From Heloderma charlesbogerti (Eukaryota > Chordata > Lepidosauria > Squamata > Helodermatidae), in NCBI GenBank assembly GCA_026122225.1, contig JANEZZ010002067.1, positions 744,001-808,000 on the forward strand: a DNA stretch of 64,000 nucleotides, written 5' to 3'. The notes below the pieces were generated by a model that made no database searches, was not told the DNA's origin, and was given only the letters and a program-made list of their open reading frames with translations. Each line of letters opens with the position of its first letter. Position 1 is the first letter of the stretch. Below, in pieces: positions 9,651 to 20,626 of this stretch. A program made the position numbers and the translations under genes.

Positions 9651-10270
9651 CATAGTAAAGCTAGAACCACCTAAAACGAAGAAACAAGTACATGCTTTTC
9701 TGCGAATGGCTGGGTATTATAGAAGATTTATCCCCAACTTTGGAGAGATTGCTATACCTCTGCATGCTCTCACCAAAAAATGTCAGCCAAATTTGGTGCA
9801 ATGGTCTGCAGAGTGACAAAAACTCTTCACAGATTTGAAAGAAAAGTTAATAAAATACCCAAACTTACATGCACCTGACTGGAAAGCCATTCTTAATAGA
9901 CTCAGGTCTAGCGGCTGTTCTGATGCAAGAACAAGATGCTTCAGATTCATGTCTAGCGGCTGTTCTGATGCAAGAACAAGACAATATAAGACACCCAGTG
10001 GCACATCTAAGCCGAAAGCTGAACCAACATGACAAAAATTATTCCACAGTACCAAAGGAATGTCTGGCCGTTGTGTGGGCTTTAAGTAAGCTGAAGTGCT
10101 ATGTATGGGATCAGCAATTTACCTTACTGACCGACCATTATGCCTTGAGATGGTTGCACTCCATGAAAAATAGCAACTCCCACTTACAAAGATGGTCCTG
10201 GAGTTTGCAGGAGTAACACATGTCAATAGTACATATAAAAGGCAAAGATAACATCTTAGCGGACAACCTT
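9650..10270 (+). pseudogene. Reverse transcriptase connection and RNase H remnant
   Basis: Starts in the RT C-terminal region (EPPKTKKQ, then GYYRRFIPNFGEIA), with the palm and fingers absent. A stop at 9814 and a frame change lead into RNase H (LAAVLMQEQD, YSTVPKECLAVVWAL, FTLLTDHYALRWL). A 45-bp tandem duplication (9907-9951 and from 9952) repeats LAAVLMQEQD and disturbs the first catalytic Asp region. Weak similarity continues to about 10270 (KGKDNILAD). Confidence 0.8.
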
Positions 10271-10655
10271 GTCTAGGTATCCTATTACATAAAATTAAAA
10301 AATAAAGAAGCTACTTAAGCTGCATATATCATCTCTAATTAAAGAAGAAAGAAGCCGATGAGTCCAATGCGGTTGCAGTGAGGTGACCAACAAGTCTCAC
10401 AGAAGAAAAGAAGAACAGAAGAAAGAAGAAAGGAAAGACCAAAGCTAAGAACTGTGCCAAAGAGTCTTTTATTGTGAACTGTATCCAGTGTCCAGTTGCA
10501 GAGAGGTGACCGGCAAACCCCTAAGAAGAAAAGAAGATTGGAAGACCCGAGGAAAGAAGATTACATACAAACATAAAATGTAAATGGGTTATCTTCCCCT
10601 ATTTTTGGAAAAGCTGCACACTGTCGTTAGTTAAGCATAGTGTTGCGCTTTTCTC

Positions 10656-10671
10656 AAAAAGGAGGGGGTAA
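10656..10671 (+). promoter_or_regulatory. Polypurine tract
   Basis: AAAAAGGAGGGGGTAA lies immediately before the TG of the 3' LTR, the expected site for priming plus-strand DNA synthesis in LTR elements. Confidence 0.75.
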
Positions 10672-11338
10672 TGTGGTGATTCCACATGCACAATGTAAGT
10701 AGTAAAGGTTTGTATAAGTGTATGGTGGCTGGTATGTGTCTGGAATGATTGACAGGTGAGTGTGAGGCGGGGTTTGGCAGAGTGTGGGCAGGAATGACAG
10801 TGTGGCAAGTGGAAGAAAAGGGGAGTGGCTGAGTGAGAATGGAAGGCACTGTGATTGGATGAGAGCTTGTGCAGAAAAGGGTGGGGGGATTGCTTCTAAA
10901 GAGTCAGAGCAGTCTGGGAGGAAGGTAGACTGGGTACAGCCAGAGCAGCCTGAGTTGAGATTGGGAGATAAGAGTGAGAACATCAAGTGAGATAGTCTGT
11001 GGGACAGAGAATGTGTCAGATAATGTGAGAGGTTTTTGAACATAGAACTTAAAGCGAGAGTTATATTGTGCTGTTTATAGGGTTGCCTTATTTTAATCAT
11101 CATGCCTGATATCCTTTCCTCATCCCAACCCAGTTCCTAGTTCCAGTCCTGCTGTACCAAATAAACCTTCTTTGTTTTCAATTTTAAAAGACAGTTTCCT
11201 TTTTAGTTATTAGGATGGGTTTCGTGGAATAACCCCCACGCGCTGGCTGCTTGGTCTGTGCTACCAAAAAGAAAGAAAGCAGCTCTAAAGGGGTTATTGG
11301 TGGCAGCAATTGAGAGAGTGGTGAAGCATCACAATACA
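10672..11338 (+). repeat. 3' LTR of the gypsy element
   Basis: Direct copy of 4164-4831, with AATAAA near 11160. Most differences from the 5' copy are in the first 70 bases. The sequence after it (11339-11450) does not repeat the 5' flank, so there is no TSD. Confidence 0.85.
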
Positions 11339-11579
11339 CAGGGGGGTGTGGGTGAGAGCCTAAAAGTGGCAGCGTGAGGAGAGACACTGACCAAAGCACC
11401 TGACCTGGTGACTAGAAGTAGGATCCCGAGGTGGTCAAAAGGCCTCAAGTCCTCACAGCCCCCTCAGGCGGCATGGTGTCCGTGGACTTTGAGGTGTGTG
11501 TTTTTTTACTTTCCTGAAATTTAGCATGTTTATTCGTAGGAGAATATGTAAGATTCTGCTGAGGAAAAGTCCCCATCAC

Positions 11580-11655
11580 CCGCTTCCTAATTAATTCAAC
11601 TGGAGAGCCCAGAGACTGAAGCTGGGATCTTCTGCATTCAAGGCTAGAGCTCTGC
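11580..11655 (-). repeat. SINE fragment, minus strand
   Basis: GGGATCTTCTGCATTCAAGGC followed by CTCTGCCATGGAGC is a diverged tRNA-like head of the same SINE type as 12861-13058. Confidence 0.4.
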
Positions 11656-12631
11656 CATGGAGCTTTAGCCTTTCTCCAATAGTCTCTGGAGCAGAAAAGG
11701 CTTTTGAGGAGAGAAGGGAGAAGGGATGAGTAGCAATCATTCATCCTATGCACATAAACAAGATCCAATCAGAGTATATATGCCTGAATAAAACAATGGC
11801 CAAAGAATACAAAATATATCCAAATAATTCACTAGTGATCAATCTGCAAAGCAAGAAAGAGGGAAAGAACATTACAAGTGCTGCATGTTTATGAACACGT
11901 TGCACTTTTACCTCTGGTTCCTCATCTCCTTTTGAAGAGGAGGGATATCAGGCTGCCATGTGGGCACCCTGAATCCAAACGGCTGCTATGCAAGTGAAAG
12001 GGCCATCAGAACATGCAGAACAGTCCTCAATTGCTGCAATTATCATATGTATGAACGCTGCCATAATGGCATATCCATCCCCTTCTCCTTCTCCTCACTA
12101 GCCTTTTCTGCTATAGAGGCTATTAAATATCTCCAAAACATCATACAGATTCGTTCAAATAGAATAACATTTATAGAATGAGGATTCAGTGCCAAGGACC
12201 TGTTAAAAGGCTGTTACCTTTAATAAGGAAGGGCAGCTGCAAATGTTCCTGTCAGAGGCATTGCCTTCTCTTGTGTATTATGGAAACAACAAGTCTCTTC
12301 GGGTGCAATTTGACGCATGGGTCACATTGTGTCTGGTTAGATCAGAAGCTGCTGTGTCAAGCACCCACCCTCTGTGCTGACTAAGCCCAAAGCAATACAG
12401 TGCACATCAAATATTCAGTTAACTAATGGGGGCAGATGTGTGTTGATTATGAATGTATTTCCTGTGTGCAGTGGCAAAAATAGATTCCCCTCCCCCTCCT
12501 GCTTATTGTACAGTTTGTCACAGTTGACTACGTGCATGACGCTGTGGGCAGAAGTGGCCTTGGAGAATTGGTGTGTCACTACAAAGCAATGATTTGTTCT
12601 TCAGGCATATCAAACTGGGCCTAAAACAATG
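11656..12631. other. No gene or clear repeat seen
   Basis: Non-repetitive sequence without a convincing reading frame or structured element. Confidence 0.4.
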
Positions 12632-12822
12632 GACTCCGTTTTCAATGGGGCTGTGAATCCATTCTGGGTTTCAGTCAGAACCAGCCAGAACTCTAAAGGA
12701 GCTGTCCAAGGTGCTTAATCATACCCCTCAAATAGTTTCAGCACCTTGGATAGCTCCTGTAGAGTTCTGGCTGGTTGTGACTAAAACCCAGAATGGATTC
12801 ACAGCCCCACCGAAATCAGAGC
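12632..12822. repeat. Long inverted repeat (MITE-like), arms about 70-85 bp
   Basis: The left arm at 12647-12715 (GGGGCTGTGAATCCATTCTGG...CAAGGTGCT) is matched in reverse by 12739-12808 with few mismatches. A loop of about 23 bases separates them, and weaker pairing continues outward. No coding capacity. No clear TSD was found by eye. Confidence 0.85.
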
Positions 12823-12860
12823 CACCAGCTTCCACCGGCTTACAGTAGCTACTTTGATAG

Positions 12861-13058
12861 AACATATGAAGCTGCCTTCTTCTGAGTCAGACCATTGGTC
12901 TGTCTAGCCCAGTATTGTCTATTCTGAATGGCTGTCCAAGGTCTCAAGTAAGGGTTTGTCCCCACACCGCCACCTGGGATACTTTCCAAATGAGATGTGC
13001 CAGAGATTGAATCTGGCTGGGGCTTTGTGAATATGGCAAGGTTCCTCCCCATCCCATT
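12861..13058 (-). repeat. tRNA-derived SINE, minus strand
   Basis: The plus strand reads ACATATGAAGCTGCCTTCT, TGAGTCAGACCATTGGTC, TCTAGCCCAGTATTGTCT and, at the far end, AGAGATTGAATCTGG, the reverse of a degenerate tRNA-like B box. This layout is typical of a very common squamate SINE. Confidence 0.7.
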
Positions 13059-13229
13059 AACAGCTGCCTCCTGTAATTGTTTTAAAATGCATGGGATTCA
13101 CCCATGTCTTATGGGTGAAATGTATTTGAAGAATGGACTTGTGTCTCTCTCTAAAATGGAAGAACACAACCTTCAGATGTTTCCAAACTTTCAGCCCACC
13201 TCCCAAGTGTGTGAACTCAGAGATATATG

Positions 13230-13580
13230 TTGAGTAGGCAACACATGGCCTGTTGGCCACATGCCCCCTCCCAGCCAACTCCTGGAAGCCCCACCACCTC
13301 CATACCACCAAAATTCGACAGCATGGCAGTGACCAAAAAAAATTGTGATTTCCTACCAAAATTCAGCAGCAAACTGCTACAGAGCTAAATGTTTCCCCTT
13401 TCAGCCTCCATAGTGGCTTGCTGGCAAAATTCATTGCCAACCCACCAAATTTTTTGCCACCAACATGCTGCTGAATTTCAGCGGCTGGGCAGCCAAAGGA
13501 GTGCAGACTGCATGGAGCATCTTGAGGGGGGTGGAAAGTGGACTGTAGACCCCCAAAGTTCCCCCTGCTGATCTAGGTAT
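13230..13580. mobile_element. hAT-like element fragment
   Basis: Starts near GTAGGCAACACATGGCC, similar to the CAGGGGTGGGCAACACATGG end at 57763. Its interior contains repeated ACCAAAATTC and AAATTTTTTGCCACC words. The right end is not clear. Confidence 0.4.
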
Positions 13581-13781
13581 TACCTTTACTGTGTTCTAAT
13601 ATCATGCATGAGTCTTCAGGAGGTCTCATACAAAACCCCTCTCAGTTTTTTTCATAAGGGCCCAAACATGCTTCCCCTCTTCAGTATCCATTGTGAAAAT
13701 GTTTGCCTATTCACTTATGTTGCCCTCATTTGCCCTCAGTATCATCATGTAATCAAATCTGATTGGGCACATGGTATTCTT

Positions 13782-14020
13782 ATTTATTATTTACTTATTG
13801 CATTTATACCCCGCCTTTTTTCCTCTTGCAAGGAACCCAAGGCGGCTGACATTATCCTCCTCCTCTCCATTTTATCCTCACAACAACAACCCTGTGAGGT
13901 GGATTGGGCTGAGAGTCTGTGACTGGCCCAAAGTCACCCAGTGAGCTTCCATAGCCGAGCGGGGACTAGAACCTGGATCTCCTGACTCCCAGTCCAACAC
14001 TCTAGCCACTACACCACACT
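13782..14020 (-). repeat. CORE-type tRNA-derived SINE with perfect TSD
   Basis: On the minus strand: GTGTAGTGGCTAGAGTG (A-box-like), GGTTCTAGTCCCC (B box), the CORE segment (GGGTGACTTTGGGCCAGTCAC, CACAGGGTTGTTGTTGTGAGG, ATAAAATGGAG) and a tail GGGGTATAAATGCAATAAAT. The 9-bp direct repeat GGTATTCTT flanks it exactly (13773-13781 and 14021-14029), showing retroposition. The 3' tail resembles the L2 3' end, the likely source of the reverse transcriptase. Confidence 0.9.
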
Positions 14021-14029
14021 GGTATTCTT

Positions 14030-15364
14030 CTGACATAATTCCATTCTTTGTGTGATCCCCACTGGGTGGGCTCTCTCATATGACTAATCTAGGTAGAAGG
14101 TAGGAGCAGCAGCCACCAGAAACAATTATAGTATGAGGTTGAAAAAAATATGAACATTCATAACATCTAAGACTTCCTCAGGAAAAATATCTACCCCGCC
14201 AAAATTCTCACCTGAAAATTGGAACCAGAGAATATTTTGCTCAGTTCTCATGCTGACGTGAGTCAGCATACCTGAGTTTTCCAAACAGTTTGCCTACATC
14301 AACTGTTCTCCACCCAGTGGTAAAATTTGCACTAGATGGACTTCAGGAGGCATCCTCTCCCATGTATAATATTCTGCATTTGCCTGCACTCGTCCTGCAT
14401 TTGTCTGCAATGTAGCTTGGGAGCAAAGCGCAATACAAGTGCAATGGACTCAATCTGCAGTTTTTCATGGGCAATATTATTGTGATACCTTATTTGTTGC
14501 ACCATCACTGTTTTGATTAATCTGGATGTCTTGGATTACATTTCAGCTTTCCATTTGTTACAGAAGTGCGCAAACATGTTGACTGATGTCCCTGCAAGAG
14601 TCAGTCAGTTACTCAGTTGCGCCCAAACATCTTTATATACATCTAATCTGACTGATAGTAGAGTTGTTGTTTTTTCTTCTGAGAGTGGTTACTGGTGTAA
14701 TCTTCATGTGAGGAGGAACCCTGATTGGCCATAGAAGGGCTGCATCTTACATCTATTAGGACATGTGCAAATCCCCACATATGCTAGCTTAAGGCTTTGA
14801 TGCTGGGGGACATGGATGCTGCATGCAATGGGGGGTCATGGCTCCAGAACCTCTGTCATGCATTATTTCAACATGCCAGCCACCGTCACATGTTATTTCA
14901 GATGTGGGGTCATTTGAACCCTCCTGCCCTATAGGGAACAGTGTTGGGAATATTACAAGTTACAGGAAGGGGGCAGTTTGGCAGTTAGCTAGTTAATGCA
15001 TGGGCATCATTAGCCATAGGGACTCTATAGCCTACAGGGGCTTCCTGGTTCCTCTTTCCTGCTCCGTCTTCTGCCCCCCCCCCGCCTTCCTCTATTGCTG
15101 GGCGCATGTGCTTGCTCTCTCTCCTGCCTGAACACATAGAAATGTACTGAACAAACTCTTCTTTGAAACTATAAGCTCTGCCTGCATATTTAAATGCAAG
15201 AAGCTGAGTTCTACCATTTTACCTTTTCCTAACCAAAGAAAGCGTGGTCTCTCTTTTTAGCCTTCATGTGTTGTAGGATTGGTAAATGCTCCATCTGCTT
15301 TGCCTTGTTTTTCTCTCCACTAAATTGCCTTTCTAATAAGAGGCAGCAACACCACATAAAATAC
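14030..15364. other. No gene or clear repeat seen
   Basis: Apart from the palindrome at 14251-14268 this stretch holds no recognisable element. A short C-run lies near 15073. Confidence 0.4.
14251..14268. promoter_or_regulatory. Palindrome with a MAF/NF-E2-like site
   Basis: TGCTGAC-GTGA-GTCAGCA is an 18-bp palindrome. Its right half TGAGTCAGCA fits the AP-1 plus MAF half-site (MARE/ARE) pattern. This is a sequence match only. Confidence 0.3.
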
Positions 15365-15530
15365 AACAGAGTGTTGGACTTAGCCCAGAGCTCAGTTCTC
15401 TGCTCTGCCATAAAGCTCACTACATGACCTTGCGCTCTCAGCCTAGCTTGCCACACATGCTTATTGTAAGGATAAAATGGAGGTGGGAATCATATGTGCT
15501 GCCTTGAGCCCATTAGGCTGGGGAAAAGAT
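15365..15530 (+). repeat. CORE-type SINE fragment, plus strand
   Basis: CTCTGCCATAAAGCTCAC, TGACCTTGCGCTCTCAGCCTA, GTAAGGATAAAATGGAGGTG and GCTGCCTTGAGCCC follow the same order as the SINE at 13782-14020 in the opposite orientation. It lacks the tRNA head and is diverged. Confidence 0.65.
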
Positions 15531-16227
15531 GATGGCTCCAGACTGAAGACTAATGAAGACTGTAGTCTACAAATACTTCCTCAGAATCCACTGGATGGAA
15601 TTCTTCCTTGAAGAAAAGTAGGATGGAGACACTGGCATGGAACATTTTTAGCTACATTGTGTGAGACATATTATCAGTAAAGTCAAGTATTAAGAAAAAC
15701 TGGAATAAAAAAGAGAGGAGACTTGTTCAGTCACTGCAATGCAAAATTCACAATTTGTAGATTACTCCCACAGATTCCAATGAGCTTCTCAAAGGAAATA
15801 GATTGCAAGTTAAAAATGCTTTTCGGAAAGAAACTTGGCTGGATGAATTTGGGGTGACATCTGGCCAATGGAGGTACGTGTGTGTTTATGTATGTACATG
15901 TTTATTCCTAAGGCTGCATGTAAACATAAACTAATGAGCTGTCATCCTTTGAAGGAAGTGAGTATGGAACTATAACATAATTGTGGCAATTGGATCAAAG
16001 TCTAACAGGAAGTAGATTCGTCTAAGGCTTGGGAGGAAGGGGTATACTTCAGTCTCATATGGACTTAGTATATATATGTAATTCCCTACAGCTGGGTTCC
16101 TTGCTAAACTCAGGACCTTAATGAACTCAGGCTGGTCTCTGAAAATATCTCCCCCCAGCAGTTCTAACAGAAATCAGGGGGATAAATGACTCAGTAGCAG
16201 TTCCTAGGCAATCATACAAGCGAACAC

Positions 16228-16318
16228 AAAATAACCTATCACAGGGTTGCTGTGAGCATAAATGGGAAGGGCACCCAACATTTCCTTGGATGCAAAGTGG
16301 GCTAAAAATGTAATAATA
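16228..16318 (+). repeat. CORE-type SINE 3' fragment, plus strand
   Basis: CACAGGGTTGCTGTGAGCATAAATGGGAAGG, then GGGCTAAAAATGTAATAATAA, corresponds to the CORE and tail part only. Confidence 0.55.
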
Positions 16319-16620
16319 AGCAAGATTACTTTTCTCCCTCACCTTGACTACTTCTATAGTGTCTTTCCTATCGCTGTTTCTGACCTATCCCCTGGCATCT
16401 AAGTTTCACCCAAATCTCAACCTGAAGAGAAATCTCAACCAAATTTGGTGGTGTGTCCTGTCCCCTGTCACCTTAGGTAAAACACCAGAGGGACTTTGAG
16501 TGACATCAAGAGAGTTTTGATGAAACTTGTGAAACGTCTTATGGAGGAGGGAGGTTCACATAGCTCTAGGTTGTTGACAGATTTCACCTAAACCAAAATC
16601 AGAGAAATTGTATGGAAAGT

Positions 16621-16643
16621 AAAACAAACAAACAAACAAACAA
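16621..16643 (+). repeat. (AAAC)n microsatellite
   Basis: Five to six tandem AAAC units. Confidence 0.9.
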
Positions 16644-16845
16644 AAAGCCCTGTGTATAAATCTTGTGAAATTTCCCAGGATGTTTTACATAGCTGTCACC
16701 CTCCTCAAAATTCTCTTCTGTTGCTTCTGCCTGACTCTGCTATAGTTCACCTTCCATTTCCACTCATAGTGGTCCATTTCTACCCCCCACCATTTTTATT
16801 CCCATTGTTTATCCTCTGCATGTTTGAAATCTTGAGAACCCGTAC

Positions 16846-17122
16846 TAGGGATGTGAAAACCAACTCCTGTCTGGGTTCTCTGGGCCCCCGCCCAGCCCCA
16901 AACCCCACTTGCCAGTCCCTGGACTGCGCTCAAGCCCCTCCTGTGCTCAGCAAGCAGCCTGCAGTCACCCCAGCATCCTCATCAACCTCCGCGGTCACTA
17001 TTTTTTGAAAAATAAAATGTCAATCACAAAGATGTGCAGGGGCTTGGCGAGCAGGGCTTGGGGGTGCGGGTGGGGGGTTCTGCCAGATTCCTGGATGGAA
17101 TTGGGCACCTGTGCCATCCCTA
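16846..17122. mobile_element. hAT-like MITE, TAGGGATG family
   Basis: Starts TAGGGATGTG and ends GCCATCCCTA. Flanking 8-mers ACCCGTAC (16838-16845) and GCCCTTAC (17123-17130) match at 6 of 8 positions, as expected for an aged hAT duplication. GC-rich, non-coding. Confidence 0.7.
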
Positions 17123-17420
17123 GCCCTTACACACCAAAATTAATGGAGCAAGAGAAGCTCACCGCACAATCCTATGCATCTGCTTTAATTCCACTCCCCT
17201 GCCCCCACTCATCTTGTGAGGAAACTATGGAGCTTCTGTTCACAAGTAATAAGGGATCAGTTAAGAAAGGTAATTTCAAGGACTCTGAACTAGTATGATG
17301 GGCCTCCCATACACCAGCTTCCATTTTTCCTCAGAGAACGTGGGGATTAGATGGTCAGGCTCCAGACCAGAGGCTCTACTTTACCACCCTAATCCTTTTA
17401 GGTGACTAATTGTCCTACAA

Positions 17421-17753
17421 CAGGGGTGGACAACCTCAGTGGTTGAGGGGGGCAATTTCTCTCCACGCCATCCCGGAATCCTTCAGGGGTCACATCCCCC
17501 CCCAGCACTTCCAAAATTACCACTGCTGCACCTTGGATTTTGCAGCCAGAAATCAGTAGCACAGGAAAAAAGGGGTATTTTCCTTGAACATTTAAAAGAA
17601 AATGGGCCTTTTTTGCTGCCACCACCATACCGCCGAATATCGGTAGTAAATCTCTACTTTTTCTTGCCACTGCTGCTATGCCGCCAATTTTTGGTGATGC
17701 AATGATGGCCAAAAAAACCCTGCGGCTGCATGTTGACTTATGACCTATCCCTG
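17421..17753. mobile_element. hAT-like MITE, CAGGGGTGG...CCTG, with TSD
   Basis: Starts CAGGGGTGGACAACC and ends CTATCCCTG. The flanks TCCTACAA and TCCTAAAA match at 7 of 8. Length 333 bp, non-coding. Confidence 0.75.
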
Positions 17754-18320
17754 TCCTAAAAGAGCAGGGTTTAACATGAAAAGGGGCTGGGGGAGGGTGG
17801 AGGTAAGATGAACTGTATATATACACAGTATGATAAAATGAATATGTGGCATTGAGTCTGTCAAAGTAGTTGCTAGATTTGACAGTGAGCAGGCATTAGG
17901 CCTTTCCTTCTCCTTGGGATGAAACTGTAGCTCTCCAGTCTGTCATTCTCTCATGGGTGGCTGGGTCTAGACTCTAGAGCTTTCCAGGTTGTGGACTGGA
18001 TAAAGATAAACCAGAAGGCCCTTGCTCTCTCCTTCATTATTCTTTCTCACATCTCCTCTCCAGATTATTCTCTCTTTTCTCTTTCAGGTTTGCTCTGTTT
18101 TCTGTCAGAAACCGCATTATTTTTTCTACTGCACCTCTTCAGGACAAAAACATTTCCCTGTAACTATCCAACATGGGACCATCTTTAGAGGATTGCCCAT
18201 GTTTATTCAAAAGCCTCACTCCATTCAGTGGGTCTTACATGATGTAGCTACGTTGTGTAAGACTTATATGGAAAGGGGGGGCAACTGTGGCTACACCCTG
18301 GCCCCTGACCCACCCTCAAC

Positions 18321-18750
18321 TAGGGATGTACATATTTGGTAATATCCGTTCTGTCTGCATTTCGTGGATTGTCAGGTGCCTTCTGTTCCATCATCTGTTC
18401 ATTGGGAGAACTGGGGTTTTTTTCCAATTTCCTGAATTTGCGCAAATTCACACTTGCAAAAATGCACAAATCCCCCAAAACGTACCACCCACCAATATGC
18501 AAATCCACCCCCCACACATATTTTCATGCTTTAGCTTATGGGGGAAATGTGCATTTTTGGCTTTTTTATTTTGCATATTCTTCTATGAATAAATTTGTGT
18601 AACATTCCAGAAAGATTTTTTAAAAACCAATCTGTAAGTCTGCGGAATCTGTGCAACACAGGAAAAGCCAGTCCCCTGCAGAATCTGCATGTCAGATTCA
18701 TAGAAATCTGAACTCCTTTGATTCTGTTGCAGATTTCCCCTACATCCCTA
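18321..18750. mobile_element. hAT-like MITE, TAGGGATGTAC family, with TSD
   Basis: Starts TAGGGATGTACATATT and ends CTACATCCCTA. The flanks CCCTCAAC and CCATTAAC match at 6 of 8. The interior holds TGCAAAAATGCACA-type words also seen at 27930-28070, 45020-45180 and 60950-61740. Confidence 0.7.
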
Positions 18751-18924
18751 CCATTAACCCATCTGGTCCTTTGCTATCTTGCACAGCAGTCAGTTGTTTT
18801 CTTCTGTAACCACTGTAATGGTTAGTAACCATGCAGGCAAGGCTTTCCCCAAGTGGTAGTGTCACCAGTGCAGTTGTTTCCATGACACAGCAGCAAGCAG
18901 CCGACATGTTTGGAAGGCTTTAGA

Positions 18925-19060
18925 TCAGAAGTGGGCACCTTGTGGCCCTCTAAATGTCTTGACCTACAACTCCCATCAGTGCCAGCCAGCAGAGCCAATG
19001 GTGAGGGATCATGGGATTTGTAGGCCAAAATATCTCAAATGCCCAATTGACCCACCCCTG
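18925..19060. mobile_element. Short palindromic hAT MITE with TSD
   Basis: Begins CAGAAGTGGGCACCTTG and ends CCCACCCCTG, with the internal ACTCCCATCA...AGCCAATGG text of a very common squamate MITE. The flanks CTTTAGAT and CTTTAGCT match at 7 of 8. Confidence 0.8.
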
Positions 19061-19100
19061 CTTTAGCTAGTACCTGAAAGATGTGGAAGCAGCTATGGTG

Positions 19101-19124
19101 GCAGCAGCAGCAGCAGCAGCAGCA
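19101..19124 (+). repeat. (GCA)8 microsatellite
   Basis: Eight uninterrupted GCA units, a length at which polymorphism is likely. Confidence 0.9.
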
Positions 19125-19137
19125 ACTATAGCCATCT

Positions 19138-19498
19138 AGAAGGCCTCCTCTGGGTGTCTCCACCAAATGAGGTGAGGCAGGTAGCTACTAAGCAGAGGAC
19201 CTTTTCAGTGGTGGCACCCCAGTTGTGGAATGGCCTTCCTAGAGCGGCTCACCAGGTGCCTACATTGTGGTCTTTTCAGTGCCAGGCTTTTAAGAACTTC
19301 AGTTTTGTTTTTGAAATGTGTGATGGTGTTTTTAGATGTTTACACTGGCTTTTACTCTGGTTTGTACTTTGGTTTTATTCTGTCTTCAACTTTTAATGAT
19401 TTTATATCATGTTGTATTTTATGGTTTAAATTTGTGTGAACTGCCCAGACAGCTTTGGGTGGTATAGAAATGTAATAAATAGAAATGAAAATAAATAA
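19138..19498 (+). mobile_element. L2-clade LINE 3' end
   Basis: A short coding remnant (VRQVATKQRTFSVVAPQLWN, the C-terminal region of L2-type ORF2) is followed by a 3' UTR ending GAACTGCCCAGACAGCTTTGG then GGTATAGAAATGTAATAAAT. It is 5'-truncated like the other L2 tails in this window. Confidence 0.75.
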
Positions 19499-20626
19499 AG
19501 GGTGTGCAAAATTGTGCTTCAACGGCAGTGATAAAATCACTTCCTATACCATTGCAGTTTAAAAAGATTCATCACATAGGGATACCAAACTATCACTTAT
19601 TAAACAGTAATCTCCCTCACAACAGTAATTAAATACTTTCTTGTACTCATTAGCCATTAGCTATTTTCCTTTTTCTCTTCTTTTCAGAATTATGTCTCAT
19701 TCTTGTTTGGTCTCAAAAGGATCAGAAATGGAGGGTTGGATCCACCAACCACACAACTGCCCTTTGATGGCCACACTAGCAAATTGGAAGTAACAGTAGT
19801 CTGCTGCACGCAATATGACAGAGTGCATTCAATAAATAAAGGCCCCTCTCTTCCTCCTCTGTTTAATTGTAATGCATAAACATCTGGTGCTGATTTTAGT
19901 TAACACTGATTGCTTTTCAGTAAACAGCCGCTTCCCATGAAATCTTTAATTTTTTAAAAAGTTCTAAACATTTCATTTTAAAATAGTATACAAGTCTCAT
20001 TGCATGTTGCAGTTGGTAAACAAAGGGGAGAATTGTGCACAGATCGGACAGATTCTGTTGTCCTTGTAATGACCATTCATAATAGCATATAGACATATAT
20101 GATTCCCTCCCACCATTTTCATGAGTTCCCTAATTTCTCGGTGATGGAGATGACTAAATACACTGATTCAAGCACATATAAATGTTATCATGATAGCCAG
20201 ATAATATATTTCAATTATTTTAAGGGGTGTTTAAAATTTTTATTATAATAAGCTAGAAGTTTTACAATGTGGAAATTCTTTGAAACTCCCTCTTAGGCTG
20301 GTAACATCTGAATCATATTACAATAGGTCTAAGTTCAAATCATTATACCTGAAGGTCAGCAAGCAAATTATCCATGTGTAGAAGAATTCCCCAGTGCCTG
20401 AAGAGATTTTGCAGCAGTGTGTTGGGTTTAAGTGACGGAGCTGAGCCAAAACCATCTTCATTTTCATTTAAGTTCAAATTACTTCTGTTTTCCTTAATTG
20501 TTTGGCAACCCCCCACACATGTACACACATTTCTCCATTAATTTCCATCTGGGTCCATGGAGTCTTCAGCCAAAGCCTAAGAACCGCATGTTTTCTTAGT
20601 TCCACTCGTTATTTTCAAGGTTTACA
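19499..20626. other. No gene or clear repeat seen
   Basis: AT-rich, apparently unique sequence. Confidence 0.4.

Larger units (their letters stand above)
4164..11338 (+). mobile_element. Ty3/gypsy LTR retrotransposon, Gmr1-like gene order, defective
   Basis: Two direct repeats of about 667 bp (4164-4831, 10672-11338), both TG...CA, enclose aspartic protease, integrase and a reverse transcriptase/RNase H remnant on the plus strand. The sequences are gypsy-like (zinc-binding integrase with GHMG; RT connection motif GYYRRFIPNF), yet integrase lies upstream of RT. This is the order described for Gmr1-type gypsy elements of deuterostomes. Gag and most of RT are absent, and stops, frameshifts and a 45-bp duplication break the frame. 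Three foreign insertions lie inside (4838-5300, 5407-6699, 8374-9321). The flanks GCCCC and CAGGG do not form a TSD. It cannot encode a working element. Confidence 0.85.

Noticed and set aside
11339..11450. Retrotransposon leader downstream of the second LTR
   Set aside because: GGTGACTAGAAGTAGGATCC loosely recalls a leader region, but I could not match it to a primer-binding site or to sequence after the first LTR.
13782..14020. tRNA gene on the minus strand
   Set aside because: A- and B-box-like sequences belong to a SINE with a CORE segment, tail and 9-bp duplication, and no cloverleaf is intact.
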